The notes beneath the pieces were generated by a model. It ran no database searches. It saw only the letters and a list, made by a program, of their open reading frames with translations, and was not told the DNA's origin. 56,663 bases of DNA from positions 1 to 56,663 of IMG/VR virus record IMGVR_UViG_3300023112_000017; one strand, 5' to 3'. Numbering within the stretch: position 1 is the stretch's first letter; each line of letters begins with the position of its first letter. The position numbers and the translations under genes were made by a program. Of the stretch, positions 34,444-43,489 are shown one piece after another. This DNA is from a virus.

Positions 34444-35156
34444 TGAGCAAATCAGTAGAAAGACTTAACCTGGAAGATCAGCAGGCAGAATCACGGCTTA
34501 AAGACCCTACGCAGGTTAAGCCGTTGGAAACTATTGCTACCTACTTTCAGATGCGCCGCGACCCAGTAGTTCTTGAGGGAGGATTCCTGGAGATACTCCG
34601 CGCCATGTACAGTTTTGAGGATAACCTGTTACACCACACTAAACCATGGGACCCTTCCGGTAAAACGAAAGGCTCTCCATATATAGACGTGGATAGCACC
34701 TGGGAAGACTCAGAAAACAACCCATACCCTATGGTGATCGTTGCCTTAGGGGATTTAAAATACTCAACTCAAGGTGTGCAAGGCTTAGGTGATAATGCCG
34801 GCTATAATCTAGAGGAAGGTATACAATATCAGGCTCGTGTAGTTAACGGGACTGTAACATTCAATCACATTGGAAAATCAAAATCGCAAGTTCTTTCATA
34901 TCAGGCGTCTACGTTAGATATGGTTGACTCTTTTGCGGAGATGATTAAGAGGGACTTATGTTTTGAAAAATTTGATGTGACTGATATATTTAAACCAAGG
35001 CAGCGTAAAGACCAACCACGTGAGTGGGAAGCCGGTGTTAGATCGCAGTTCAGGTTCCAGGAATTCTTTGGTAATAAGCAGGAATCACCTAAACTTAAAC
35101 AAATGTCTATTAAGATGAAATCTGGTTTAGACCAAAGATTCAAAATGGTACAATAA
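34443..35156 (+). CDS. Probable tail terminator/completion protein
   Basis: This 237-aa soluble protein overlaps the preceding stop and lies just upstream of the sheath gene. In contractile-tailed phages the proteins encoded here usually cap the tube or sheath (T4 gp3/gp15 type). It is mixed alpha/beta with a helical N-terminal half (RAMYSFEDNLLHHTKPWDP) and a basic C-terminal region (FKPRQRKDQPREW). No motif identifies it further, so the call depends on gene order. Confidence 0.5.
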   Translation: MSKSVERLNLEDQQAESRLKDPTQVKPLETIATYFQMRRDPVVLEGGFLEILRAMYSFEDNLLHHTKPWDPSGKTKGSPYIDVDSTWEDSENNPYPMVIVALGDLKYSTQGVQGLGDNAGYNLEEGIQYQARVVNGTVTFNHIGKSKSQVLSYQASTLDMVDSFAEMIKRDLCFEKFDVTDIFKPRQRKDQPREWEAGVRSQFRFQEFFGNKQESPKLKQMSIKMKSGLDQRFKMVQ

Positions 35157-35173
35157 ACTAAGGAGACAGTACA

Positions 35174-38100
35174 GTGACTTATGTAAAGCCACAAGTTAAA
35201 GTATTTCAAGAGTTTCAAGCCGCTCCGGAAGCTGTCGTTCAGAACCTGAACGCGTTCGTATTCGGACCGCACTATCAACTCTTTAGATACGCAGAATCCT
35301 CTGAGAAAGCTTTAGTTAGCTTAGGGGATTATGATAAAGATAACGACACAGATTACTTGTGGCCTAATCAGCCGGCATTGTCTGTCGTTGACCAATCTTT
35401 CACCAAACTTTACGCAGACGATGCGCTTTTAAAGTATATCAGCTTTGCTGAGTCAGCGGTTAACCCGTTGGTTCTTACAAGTGCTAGTGTACGGAATAAG
35501 CTTAGAGCTGCTCCAAGAATAGGTGCTACTACCTCTGCGGGTAACATTGACGTCACAGTCAGTGGTGTTCACAATGGTGGCGCAAATCTTCCGGAGAGCT
35601 ATTACGTCTATCCTGCAGAAAGTTTCATTATCGGCTCAGCAGCCGGTGAATTAAATTATATTACGACTGACGGACTTAAAGGATCTATTGCAGTTCCTGC
35701 AGATGCTACGTTAGCTAACAAGGTTGTAGAAGGCCCGGACGGAGTCGCTTTAGACTTTGACCTTACTGGATTGGCAGTTAACGCTCCAAGACAGATTGTC
35801 GTGGCAGGTGCTTCATCAAGCTTCACACTTACACAGTTGAAGAGCAGAATACCTTCACACATTGCAGATGCAGAAGCAGCCGACGCTCTTAGAGTAACGG
35901 TAGCAGATGCAGCACTCTCGGTTACATATAACCCAGGAACAAGCAATGAACTCTCTGTCAGCTTCGACATTGGCGGCGGTGGTGACTCAGTCGCTGCGGC
36001 TAGAGCTGCTGTTGTTGCAGTTACAGACATTCTCGAAGATTGGGAAGTAAGTGATATCTCTGGCGACGGACTCGATGCAGTTACTACTGTAGAAGACCAA
36101 GACGCTGCAGACCTTGTTGCTGCCACTACTAACATCTTAGATGATTATGCGTTCTACACAGTATTCGCTAACTCAATTATCTTTAAGACTGAGAATGGGT
36201 TCAACCGTTCAGCTGGTCTTTTCAAAGACGTCGAAGTCGGTGACAGAATACGTCACGTCGTAACTCCAGTCAGCACAGGTGTCCCTGAAGAAGTCTTCAG
36301 CACAGTTGTTGGTTTCGAGCCAGACATCCTTAACGCTACAGTTTCTGACCAAACACCTGCCGACGACAACGCAGAGAACCAACTAAGCACAGATTTAAGT
36401 GCTGGTGATTCTTCCGTCCTAGCTGGTGGTGGTGATAATCAGAACACTGGACTTCTTGTAGGCGGTAACGCAGCAATCTATCTTCTCGATCAGACTGCTA
36501 CTTACGATGACGCTTTCGGAGATCAATCACAAGGTGTAAGCGATCTAGACATCACAGTTACGATCGTAGCAGGCGGAGTTGCCACTAGTGGTAATGTCAC
36601 TGCTAACGTCTCTAATGCTTCAGGAACGTACAACCGTACAGGTGTTCCAATAGTTGCAGATGCTAACTACCCTGATGGTAGTATCTATATCGGTAGCAAC
36701 ATGGTTCTCGCCTTTGACGCTACAGGTGATACTTCTGGATCAGGCGGTGGACCTGACAGAGAATTCAAAGCTGGTGACAGTTATGAAGTATCTGGAGTCC
36801 TTACCCCAGTTAACGCTGTTAACAATCTTATTGTCGAGGGTTCTTACTCTGGTCAGCAAGATACTACTTACAGACTAGAAGTTGTTCGTGGCGGACTTTT
36901 CGATAGAACAGTTGTTGCTCAGCCAGGTGTTAACTACTTCGGTAGAGGCCATAACGCTGTCTACGCTAATACAGTTATTACTTCTGCAGGTCAGCCTGCT
37001 GATACAGAAACCCTCACATTAAATGATGGGTTTAACAGTGTTGTCTTCGAGTTCGATAACAATGCTACTGTTTCTGGTACTAACGTTGCTGTAGTTATCG
37101 GTGGAACTGCCGCAGACACACTAACTAACTTACTAGCAGCTATCCAAGGAAGTTCTCTTGATGCTCAGGCAATCGAGACTGTCTCTGGTACTGAGATCAC
37201 AGTTACGTCTAACAACCTAGCTAACGACCTCACTTCTGCAGGAACACCAACTAACTACTCTACAGTAGATACCGCACTATCAACTCCGACAGCCTCTACG
37301 GTTATCGCAGCAGTAGTCGACATCTCTCAGTGGACTGGTGGTGATCTTGATGACGAGTATCGTCTAGTTGTTACTAAAGCAGGTGGTAACCTTGTTTCGA
37401 CTGAGTTCGCTCTTGAGTCTAACGCTGGTGATAACCAGAACGGTATTTCCTTCCCAGCCTTCGCTACATCTGTAGACGTCGGTATCAAAGGACTTGCAAT
37501 CACTCTTACTGATGGTGGCGCTGTTAACCCAGCCTTCGCTGTAGGTGAGACTTTCGTTCTAGACTTGAGACTCTCAAGACCTAAGCTTAAGATTACAGAC
37601 TCTGCAGGTATCGATCAGCAGACTAACGTTGTAGTTGCAGATGGTGACATCATTAACGTCGGACTTAACGGCGTAACTGTTGAATTCCCTTCTAACACCA
37701 ACTCTAACGGTGGAATCGACATTAACGGCGGACTAAGCTTAGGCGACGTCTGGACTATTGAAGCTACTGCAAAAGCAAACGGACCTCTTAAGACTCTTGT
37801 TCTTAGTGAGCCTGTTTCTGATAACGTCGCAGCTGCAATCGACTCAGCAGGAGTTCCGGTACCAATACCTGACCTTTTCGCTATCGACCTGTTCTTGTTT
37901 AGCAACTCAGTCACTATCCCAAGTGAGCAGCGTGATCCTAACGTAGCCGCTGGTTTCTTTAACTGGCAAGGTATTGCAGCAAGCTTGACATCTAACTCTG
38001 GAATAACACTCCAGGATAGCAGATGGGTAGACCCAAGTGACAGTTCTATGCCTTACCTTGAATTATGGCAAGGTTCACTTTATGTAGAGTACAGAGCATT

Positions 38101-39412
38101 ACTCAGAGAGTATACTAGCTCAATCTTCTCTATATCTAACATTGACGATGTGGTCAGTTCACTCGGTCCAATTGTTCCAGACAACCCACTAGCTCTAGGT
38201 GTTTACAAAGCACTACAGAACAGTGCAGATGCTACCGTGTATTTCATGGGAGTTGAATCTGATGATGTTGCTGGATACTCTAAGGTCCTAAGTAAAGCTA
38301 CTCTTTCTGATAAGCTTTACAGTCTCGTACCTCTTACGTTCGACGATACAATCCACGGATTGGTTGATGCGCATGTTGACGAGATGTCCACAGAAAATCG
38401 TAAGAGATGGAGAATAGCATTCCTCGCAGCTGAGACCAGCTTCGAAAACGCAATCCTTTGGGGTGGTAACCATCCTACTAATGGAGTGTGGAACGCTACT
38501 ATCACTGACGATACACGAGCTGTCGGTACTCAATACACAAGAGTTGAGTTCACAGAGTTCGCAAACCTACTAGGTACTGTTGCAGTTGGCGATGAAATTC
38601 GTTTCAACTTCGATATCGATGCTTGGGGTAACGAGACTCACACGTCAGCTGTCGTAGCAGAATTGGAAAGTAATCAGGTTCTTTACCTCGATGCCGCCCA
38701 GCCAGCCGCGATCACAACTGCAGTGAAGATGGAAATTTACCATCCTCTAAGCACAAGTGAGCAGGCTTCTAAACTTGCAGAAACTTCCGCAGCTTACGCC
38801 GACAGAAGAATGTATGCAGTTTACCCAGACGTACTGTTTAACGAAGGCGTTGCAGAACCAGGATACTTCGCAGCAGCGGGTGTAGCCGGGTTAGCAAGCT
38901 CAGTAGTTCCTCAGCAAGGGTTAACAAACACTGAAGTAGCAGGGTTCGATGACGTTCCAGCTATCTACAGCATCTTTAGTGAAGATGACCTTAACACTAT
39001 GGCCGAGGGTGGTACATTGATCGTAGCTCAAGAGCTACCAGGTGGTCCGGTATTTATCCGTCACCAGATCTCTACCAACCAACGTAGCGGTGTTCTTGCT
39101 AAGACTGAATTGTCAATGGTTAAAAACTTTGACTCCATCAGTTACTACTTCGCTAACAAACTGTCCCCTTACATTGGTAAGTATAACGTAACTCCAGCAC
39201 TTGTTGACCACCTCCGCACAGAGATTCTGTCTGGTATCAACTTCTTGAGTTCATTTACAGGTGTAGGTCTTCTTAGCCCGCAGGTCATTAAGGAAAACAG
39301 TGAGATAGTTCTCATTCAGCAGCACCCAACGCTCGCTGATACGATTATCGCCAATGTGAACCTGAACTTACCAGCGCCGCTTAACGTAATCGAACTACAC
39401 TTAGTAGTATAA
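35174..39412 (+). CDS. Tail sheath protein, very large (1412 aa)
   Basis: The protein lies directly before a tube-sized gene and has a sheath-like N terminus (YVKPQVKVFQEFQAAPEAV) and C terminus (FLSSFTGVGLLSPQVIKENS...NLPAPLNVIELHLVV). Typical sheath proteins have about 350-700 residues; this is at least twice as long. The extra length lies mainly in the middle (~residues 190-950), which is Thr/Val/Asp/Ala-rich, beta-type and almost Cys-free, so I infer large surface domains inserted into the sheath. One (LTLNDGFNSVVFEFDNN, ~614) matches the repeated domain of the head protein at 25271. The C-terminal ~400 residues look like the conserved sheath core. It has very few K-x-A elements. Confidence 0.8.
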   Translation: MTYVKPQVKVFQEFQAAPEAVVQNLNAFVFGPHYQLFRYAESSEKALVSLGDYDKDNDTDYLWPNQPALSVVDQSFTKLYADDALLKYISFAESAVNPLVLTSASVRNKLRAAPRIGATTSAGNIDVTVSGVHNGGANLPESYYVYPAESFIIGSAAGELNYITTDGLKGSIAVPADATLANKVVEGPDGVALDFDLTGLAVNAPRQIVVAGASSSFTLTQLKSRIPSHIADAEAADALRVTVADAALSVTYNPGTSNELSVSFDIGGGGDSVAAARAAVVAVTDILEDWEVSDISGDGLDAVTTVEDQDAADLVAATTNILDDYAFYTVFANSIIFKTENGFNRSAGLFKDVEVGDRIRHVVTPVSTGVPEEVFSTVVGFEPDILNATVSDQTPADDNAENQLSTDLSAGDSSVLAGGGDNQNTGLLVGGNAAIYLLDQTATYDDAFGDQSQGVSDLDITVTIVAGGVATSGNVTANVSNASGTYNRTGVPIVADANYPDGSIYIGSNMVLAFDATGDTSGSGGGPDREFKAGDSYEVSGVLTPVNAVNNLIVEGSYSGQQDTTYRLEVVRGGLFDRTVVAQPGVNYFGRGHNAVYANTVITSAGQPADTETLTLNDGFNSVVFEFDNNATVSGTNVAVVIGGTAADTLTNLLAAIQGSSLDAQAIETVSGTEITVTSNNLANDLTSAGTPTNYSTVDTALSTPTASTVIAAVVDISQWTGGDLDDEYRLVVTKAGGNLVSTEFALESNAGDNQNGISFPAFATSVDVGIKGLAITLTDGGAVNPAFAVGETFVLDLRLSRPKLKITDSAGIDQQTNVVVADGDIINVGLNGVTVEFPSNTNSNGGIDINGGLSLGDVWTIEATAKANGPLKTLVLSEPVSDNVAAAIDSAGVPVPIPDLFAIDLFLFSNSVTIPSEQRDPNVAAGFFNWQGIAASLTSNSGITLQDSRWVDPSDSSMPYLELWQGSLYVEYRALLREYTSSIFSISNIDDVVSSLGPIVPDNPLALGVYKALQNSADATVYFMGVESDDVAGYSKVLSKATLSDKLYSLVPLTFDDTIHGLVDAHVDEMSTENRKRWRIAFLAAETSFENAILWGGNHPTNGVWNATITDDTRAVGTQYTRVEFTEFANLLGTVAVGDEIRFNFDIDAWGNETHTSAVVAELESNQVLYLDAAQPAAITTAVKMEIYHPLSTSEQASKLAETSAAYADRRMYAVYPDVLFNEGVAEPGYFAAAGVAGLASSVVPQQGLTNTEVAGFDDVPAIYSIFSEDDLNTMAEGGTLIVAQELPGGPVFIRHQISTNQRSGVLAKTELSMVKNFDSISYYFANKLSPYIGKYNVTPALVDHLRTEILSGINFLSSFTGVGLLSPQVIKENSEIVLIQQHPTLADTIIANVNLNLPAPLNVIELHLVV

Positions 39413-39427
39413 GGAGAGGTATTAACA

Positions 39428-39916
39428 ATGGCTGATATATTTGGTTATAACAGAGGGGCGAAAGCTAAGCAGGTGTTCTCTTCGGAGAATACTAGATTGG
39501 ACTTCGCCACAGGCGGCGCGGGCTTAGCGGCCAACGCCGGTGGTTACCTTGTACAAAACTGGGCCGTTAACTACGGCCAGCAAGTACAAGAAGTATTTGA
39601 ATTAGGTTCTAACGCGCTTTACTGGGTGAAGGGTCGACCGCAAGGTTCTGGCACTATCTCCCGAGTAATCGGACCAGCACCAGCTTCCACAGGTCGTCAA
39701 GGTTTATTCCCACAGGAAGCCTTTGATATTTGTGAAGGTGGCGCAATGTTTAACTTGAACGTCCGAGGCGGTTCTTGTGATAACAACGAGCTGGAAGGTG
39801 TTAACATATCCATGGATGGCTGTGTTATTACTACTATCGGGTTCTCTGCTAACGTTGCAGACGCGCGTGTCATGGAAAATATAGGTTGGCGTTTCGCTCA
39901 CCTAGAAGTGGCATAA
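39428..39916 (+). CDS. Tail tube protein
   Basis: This 162-aa protein is almost exactly the length of T4 gp19-type tube proteins and follows the sheath gene by 15 bases, with a GGAGAGG site. The chain is beta-rich with a single central helix-like region (VNYGQQVQEVFELGSNALYW) and the usual Gly/Asn-containing turns; the C-terminal part ends with FAHLEVA. Stacked hexamers of such proteins form the inner tail tube. A terminator follows, separating this highly expressed pair from the baseplate genes. Confidence 0.8.
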   Translation: MADIFGYNRGAKAKQVFSSENTRLDFATGGAGLAANAGGYLVQNWAVNYGQQVQEVFELGSNALYWVKGRPQGSGTISRVIGPAPASTGRQGLFPQEAFDICEGGAMFNLNVRGGSCDNNELEGVNISMDGCVITTIGFSANVADARVMENIGWRFAHLEVA

Positions 39917-39940
39917 GTTACCGAACTTAAGTTATTAACG

Positions 39941-39979
39941 ACCGGTAACCGCTCATGAGTGGTTACCGGTTTCTTTTTT
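39941..39979 (+). terminator. Rho-independent terminator after tube gene
   Basis: A 10-bp perfect stem, ACCGGTAACC (39941-39950) and GGTTACCGGT (39961-39970), encloses a loop that can itself pair (CTCA/TGAG). It is followed by a T-rich tract, TTCTTTTTT (39971-39979). It ends the sheath-tube unit. Confidence 0.93.
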
Positions 39980-39993
39980 AAAGGATCAGCTAT

Positions 39994-42348
39994 ATGCCCA
40001 GTAAGCTTTACAATGACAATTTTAAAAATTCTACCGGTACTAAAGGCGGTCCTAAAGGATGTCGTGGTGAGTTCAAGCAAGGAATCATCACCAGAGCACT
40101 ACAAGGTCAATTCTCTTATTCTGTAGAAACCGACAAAGGCGAGACTATCACATGTAAGTCTGCAGCTAGTATGGTTTCCAATATTGTAGGTGTGAAGGAC
40201 TTAGCAACACTGTCGTCAGGAACTCCGGTAATATTATGGACTGACGCCCCTGGAGCACAGAATGGTGTTATACTGTGTGCCCTACCTACCCATGCTAAGG
40301 GTAAACAAGAAATAACACCTAGACAGTTCTCAGCAGACCCCGAGTCTGGCACAGCTATGTGGAGTAGTCAGTACTACCAAGAGATGTTGAAAAATAGAGA
40401 TTTCAAACAAAAGATATTCGCTAACAATGGAAGACCTTTTGATGTAAACCCAGGGGACTGGGGTAAGATAAACGATCACGGAGTCTTCCTAGGTATTATG
40501 GGAATGACTGCCACTATGCGAGGGTCGCAGCAATGTGCGATTGAAGTGCATACCCTCGACGACCTATTAAGACTCAGAAGCGGCCAGTACCAGCATTTCT
40601 CTTCTTTCGGAGAGCAACACATCTATAATGATGGTGGTAATATATCTGTAGAGATATGCGGATCTTCTAGGCAGCATGAAGTTTCTGGCAAGGACGACAT
40701 CGGTGAAGAGGTTTTCGAAGAGTCGGACGATATTAGCAATGACTATAAAGATTTAAACATCAAACCCAAAGAGGCAGAGGCTACCCTAAAACGTCGTTTC
40801 CAGATGTTCTTCGGACACCTAGGATTGCTACAGATGTTTGTTGCCAACCCTGAAGAGGGTGATGAGAAGTATTCAAGGAAAGCAAAGCATCAAGGACTTT
40901 TTCATCTTAACATCGCAGACAGCGGGCATCTAGGCGTTACCTCTGCAGCAGGTATGGCGTTTACTCGTGACGATATCATCCCTATACCTAAGAAGCTTAA
41001 AGAACCTTGGGACCCGTCAGGCGACAAGACAGAAGACGGTGAGATCGGAGAAGAGAAGGAACCTTATAAGATACCCCCAGCATTTAAGGGAGGTACTCAT
41101 TTACTTGTAAGAGATATGACTGCATGGTCTAGAAAGAATAGTTACCAAAGATTTGACGAGCAAGAAAAGGATTGGTATGTACCCGAAGCAGATGACCTAG
41201 AAACTCCTAAGGATAAGTACGACACGTTATCCAATGGTAAGGAGTCTACAGAAGAGTTCCAGGATAAGAAAGAACTTAGAGCTGGTGTGTATATAAACCC
41301 AGACGGGTCTGTTACTATTATGGATGCAGCTGGAACACAGCTAGTCCTTGATGGTAAAGGCGGAATGCAGCTTGGTGGAGCAGGTGCTTTAACTTTAATG
41401 CCCGGAACTAACGTAAATATATTAGGCGGTGACGATGTTGTCATTAAAGCCAAGAATAGCGTAGACATCACAGCTACAGATAAGGATGTACGACTTAAGG
41501 CTGAGAAGAACCTACATAGTTTCTCTAATGGCGGAATACTACTAGAGTCAGCAGGAGAGCAGTCTGGCCATGGCTTTTCAGACGGAACTGACGGTGAGGC
41601 AGTTAATAGTTCTGGTATTGTCCTTAAGGCAGCAGAAAGCTCTATCTTTCTATGGGGGCAGGAAGTACTCTTGTCTGGTATTAGAGGTATTGGCATAGAA
41701 GCTGTGAAGGGTGCCGCTAAAGGTGTCCGTATTGTAGGTGACGTCGTGAGAGCTATTGGCGACCGCATCCTAGCAGCTACTGGTGGAGCGTACTTACAGC
41801 TAACTGACACACAAGCAGCTCTAGCTGCATCTGGTAACGCTTTCTTAGGTGGTGAGTCTGGCGCAGCTATCGGTGACGGTGGCGAGTATTGGGTGCCACT
41901 AACTAAAGCAGGTGACGATGTTTCCACACCACAGCTAGTAGGAGCCAGTAGGCAAGAGAAGGCCTTCTCCTTTGATAGCAGGTCTTGGTTAAGTACTTTT
42001 GAAGAAGGACAACGTGATCCTATAAAGTTCACGTTCAGAAGCTCTGACGAGTATGCTACCAATGACTTTGAACTATATCAACTTTCATGGCAGATACTTA
42101 TAGATAAGAGCCCTATGGCACTGACAGATGCCGGCCTCACCTCTAGTGATTCCTGGCAAGAGATTGAAGTTAATGGAACAATGCCATTTCCGGGTAAAGA
42201 CAAAATTAACAGTAACGTATATATTGTCCTAACCAGCGGCGAAGAAAACGTCGATGAGAATGGAAAGATGAAGAACCGTGAGTCTATGACAAACGAACCA
42301 CAGTTTCAGAAGACTTCCTTAAACGAATACAAAGTAACGAAAAGGTAG
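39994..42348 (+). CDS. Central spike / gp5-VgrG-like protein
   Basis: This 784-aa protein has an N-terminal beta region (~1-130) that looks like an OB-fold baseplate spike domain. A long middle region follows, then a repetitive C-terminal part (~430-640) of short beta repeats rich in Gly, Asp and Val (NPDGSVTIMDAAGTQLVLDG; DDVVIKAKNSVDITATDKDV). That is the pattern of the triple-stranded beta-helix needle of gp5 and VgrG proteins. There is no lysozyme motif, so it is not a T4-type gp5 enzyme fusion. The last ~120 residues form a separate domain. It lies after the tube and before the chaperone genes, earlier than usual. The beta-helix repeats are the main evidence. Confidence 0.75.
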   Translation: MPSKLYNDNFKNSTGTKGGPKGCRGEFKQGIITRALQGQFSYSVETDKGETITCKSAASMVSNIVGVKDLATLSSGTPVILWTDAPGAQNGVILCALPTHAKGKQEITPRQFSADPESGTAMWSSQYYQEMLKNRDFKQKIFANNGRPFDVNPGDWGKINDHGVFLGIMGMTATMRGSQQCAIEVHTLDDLLRLRSGQYQHFSSFGEQHIYNDGGNISVEICGSSRQHEVSGKDDIGEEVFEESDDISNDYKDLNIKPKEAEATLKRRFQMFFGHLGLLQMFVANPEEGDEKYSRKAKHQGLFHLNIADSGHLGVTSAAGMAFTRDDIIPIPKKLKEPWDPSGDKTEDGEIGEEKEPYKIPPAFKGGTHLLVRDMTAWSRKNSYQRFDEQEKDWYVPEADDLETPKDKYDTLSNGKESTEEFQDKKELRAGVYINPDGSVTIMDAAGTQLVLDGKGGMQLGGAGALTLMPGTNVNILGGDDVVIKAKNSVDITATDKDVRLKAEKNLHSFSNGGILLESAGEQSGHGFSDGTDGEAVNSSGIVLKAAESSIFLWGQEVLLSGIRGIGIEAVKGAAKGVRIVGDVVRAIGDRILAATGGAYLQLTDTQAALAASGNAFLGGESGAAIGDGGEYWVPLTKAGDDVSTPQLVGASRQEKAFSFDSRSWLSTFEEGQRDPIKFTFRSSDEYATNDFELYQLSWQILIDKSPMALTDAGLTSSDSWQEIEVNGTMPFPGKDKINSNVYIVLTSGEENVDENGKMKNRESMTNEPQFQKTSLNEYKVTKR

Positions 42349-42354
42349 ACCATT

Positions 42355-43101
42355 ATGTCAGACAGTGTAAAAGATAAGATTAGCAAGAAGCTAGGTGACG
42401 GCGAAAGCCTCGGTAGTGGAGATTTTGCAGAATTCTCTCAGCCTAAGAAAAAAGGCGACGCAGAACTAAGTAGCTCAGTACCTGTAGTAGACAGTGCTAA
42501 AGACGACCCCATCATGGGCGCAGGATCAGATGAAGCTGCACCGACTAACGCCGCAAGGTTGAACTTACATAAGTCTGGTGCCGATTTAGGTATTACTATA
42601 AACTATGACGAGGTAGAGATTACAGAAGACGATCGTGACGAGTTTCTAAACTGCCTTATAGATAACAAACGATTCACCAGAGAGTTTACCATATTTGGTG
42701 GAAAAGTTACCGGCACCTTAAGAAGCAGAACCTCTGACGAAAGTAGAGCACTTATCTACGAATCTCAAAGAAGAGTTACTATGGGAGAGATCCTATCCGA
42801 CTCAGACTATGCAGCTGTTTTCAGAAGAGCTACTATGAGGTTTCAGATACAGCGGTTAAACGCTACAGAGTACCCAGAGGCTAAAGGGCCTTTCTTGGCA
42901 CAAGCAACTTTTAAGTCGTTCATGTTGGATGACAAAGCAGCCGAAGCACCTAAGTGGTATGAAGAAGCAGAAACCGCTTGGCAAGGTATGCAAACAGGAC
43001 TTGAAGCAGCTATCTTCGCAGAGATACTGAAATTTGAGTATAAATATTGGACAATGGTAGAGAATGCTAATAATCAGGATTTTTGGAATCCCGAAGGTTA
43101 A
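42355..43101 (+). CDS. Tail assembly chaperone, upstream frame
   Basis: This 248-aa soluble, mostly helical, acidic protein lies between spike and tape-measure genes, the standard place of tail assembly chaperones. Its last codons contain a run of five T's followed by stable hairpins. The next frame, shifted by -1, overlaps its end and has no ATG near its start. I therefore read it as the short product of a chaperone pair made by programmed -1 frameshifting, as in lambda G/GT and P2 E/E+E'. The full product would be about 377 residues. Sequence similarity to known chaperones cannot be judged by eye. Confidence 0.68.
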   Translation: MSDSVKDKISKKLGDGESLGSGDFAEFSQPKKKGDAELSSSVPVVDSAKDDPIMGAGSDEAAPTNAARLNLHKSGADLGITINYDEVEITEDDRDEFLNCLIDNKRFTREFTIFGGKVTGTLRSRTSDESRALIYESQRRVTMGEILSDSDYAAVFRRATMRFQIQRLNATEYPEAKGPFLAQATFKSFMLDDKAAEAPKWYEEAETAWQGMQTGLEAAIFAEILKFEYKYWTMVENANNQDFWNPEG

Positions 43102-43118
43102 ACCTCGGCCTTCGGGCT
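43080..43118 (+). other. Probable -1 ribosomal frameshift signal
   Basis: In the zero frame the message reads GAT TTT TGG; T TTT TGG (43080-43086) allows the P-site tRNA to slip from TTT to TTT. Downstream, CCCGAAGG (43090-43097) can pair perfectly with CCTTCGGG at 43109-43116 or at 43121-43128. Alternatively GGCC-TTCG-GGCT (43107-43118) forms a UUCG tetraloop hairpin. The -1 frame is open only from 43074 (TAA at 43071-43073) and the zero frame stops at 43101, so slippage is confined to about 27 bases containing the T-run. The heptamer is not canonical and the spacing to the stem is short. Confidence 0.55.
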
Positions 43119-43487
43119 CGCCTTCGGGGAATACCTACTAGAGATTCCGAAAAACATAGACACTCGGGAAAGTTCTACGCTACGGTATGTGAGGTTATCG
43201 AGAGCGACATCCTTCGTGAAGTACGAGGACAGAAGTACACGGGTTTGATGGCAGGAGCCACTCACCCGACTATAGATTATGATAAAGCTATGGGTGTAGC
43301 TATAGATGCCTACTATAGCTTGTTAGAAACGATTCCTTACTTAACAGGAGGAGCCACTAAAGAGGACATGAAGAAGATGGAAAGAGAAAGAGCCGTCAAG
43401 GACTACCACGAGAACGTGGCCTTCGATAAGAGAGACAACTCTACCGAACCTCCACCTGTTTATGACCATAAGAAGGTTGGAGAATAA
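43083..43487 (+). CDS. Tail assembly chaperone, frameshifted extension
   Basis: The frame overlaps the preceding gene by 19 bases in the -1 register. The only early initiation codon is a TTG at 43083 with no ribosome-binding site; the first ATG lies about 165 bases further on, inside what looks like a conserved helical region (ILREVRGQKYTGLMAGATHP). The sequence is helical and charged (MKKMERERAVKDYHENVAF). The most economical reading is translation as the C-terminal extension of the upstream chaperone through a -1 frameshift, giving a small amount of fusion protein. Independent initiation at TTG cannot be excluded. The tape-measure gene starts two bases downstream. Confidence 0.65.
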   Translation: MESRRLNLGLRARLRGIPTRDSEKHRHSGKFYATVCEVIESDILREVRGQKYTGLMAGATHPTIDYDKAMGVAIDAYYSLLETIPYLTGGATKEDMKKMERERAVKDYHENVAFDKRDNSTEPPPVYDHKKVGE

Positions 43488-43489
43488 CT

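Noticed and set aside
41142-42062. 306-codon open frame on the minus strand
   Set aside because: It lies wholly inside the spike gene, its translation is Ser/Pro-rich and low in complexity as expected from an antisense frame, and no ribosome-binding site or independent spacing supports it.
39994-42348. Lysozyme domain in the spike protein, as in T4 gp5
   Set aside because: No lysozyme or transglycosylase catalytic motif was found; the chain goes from an OB-like region to beta-helix repeats through an unrecognised acidic middle.
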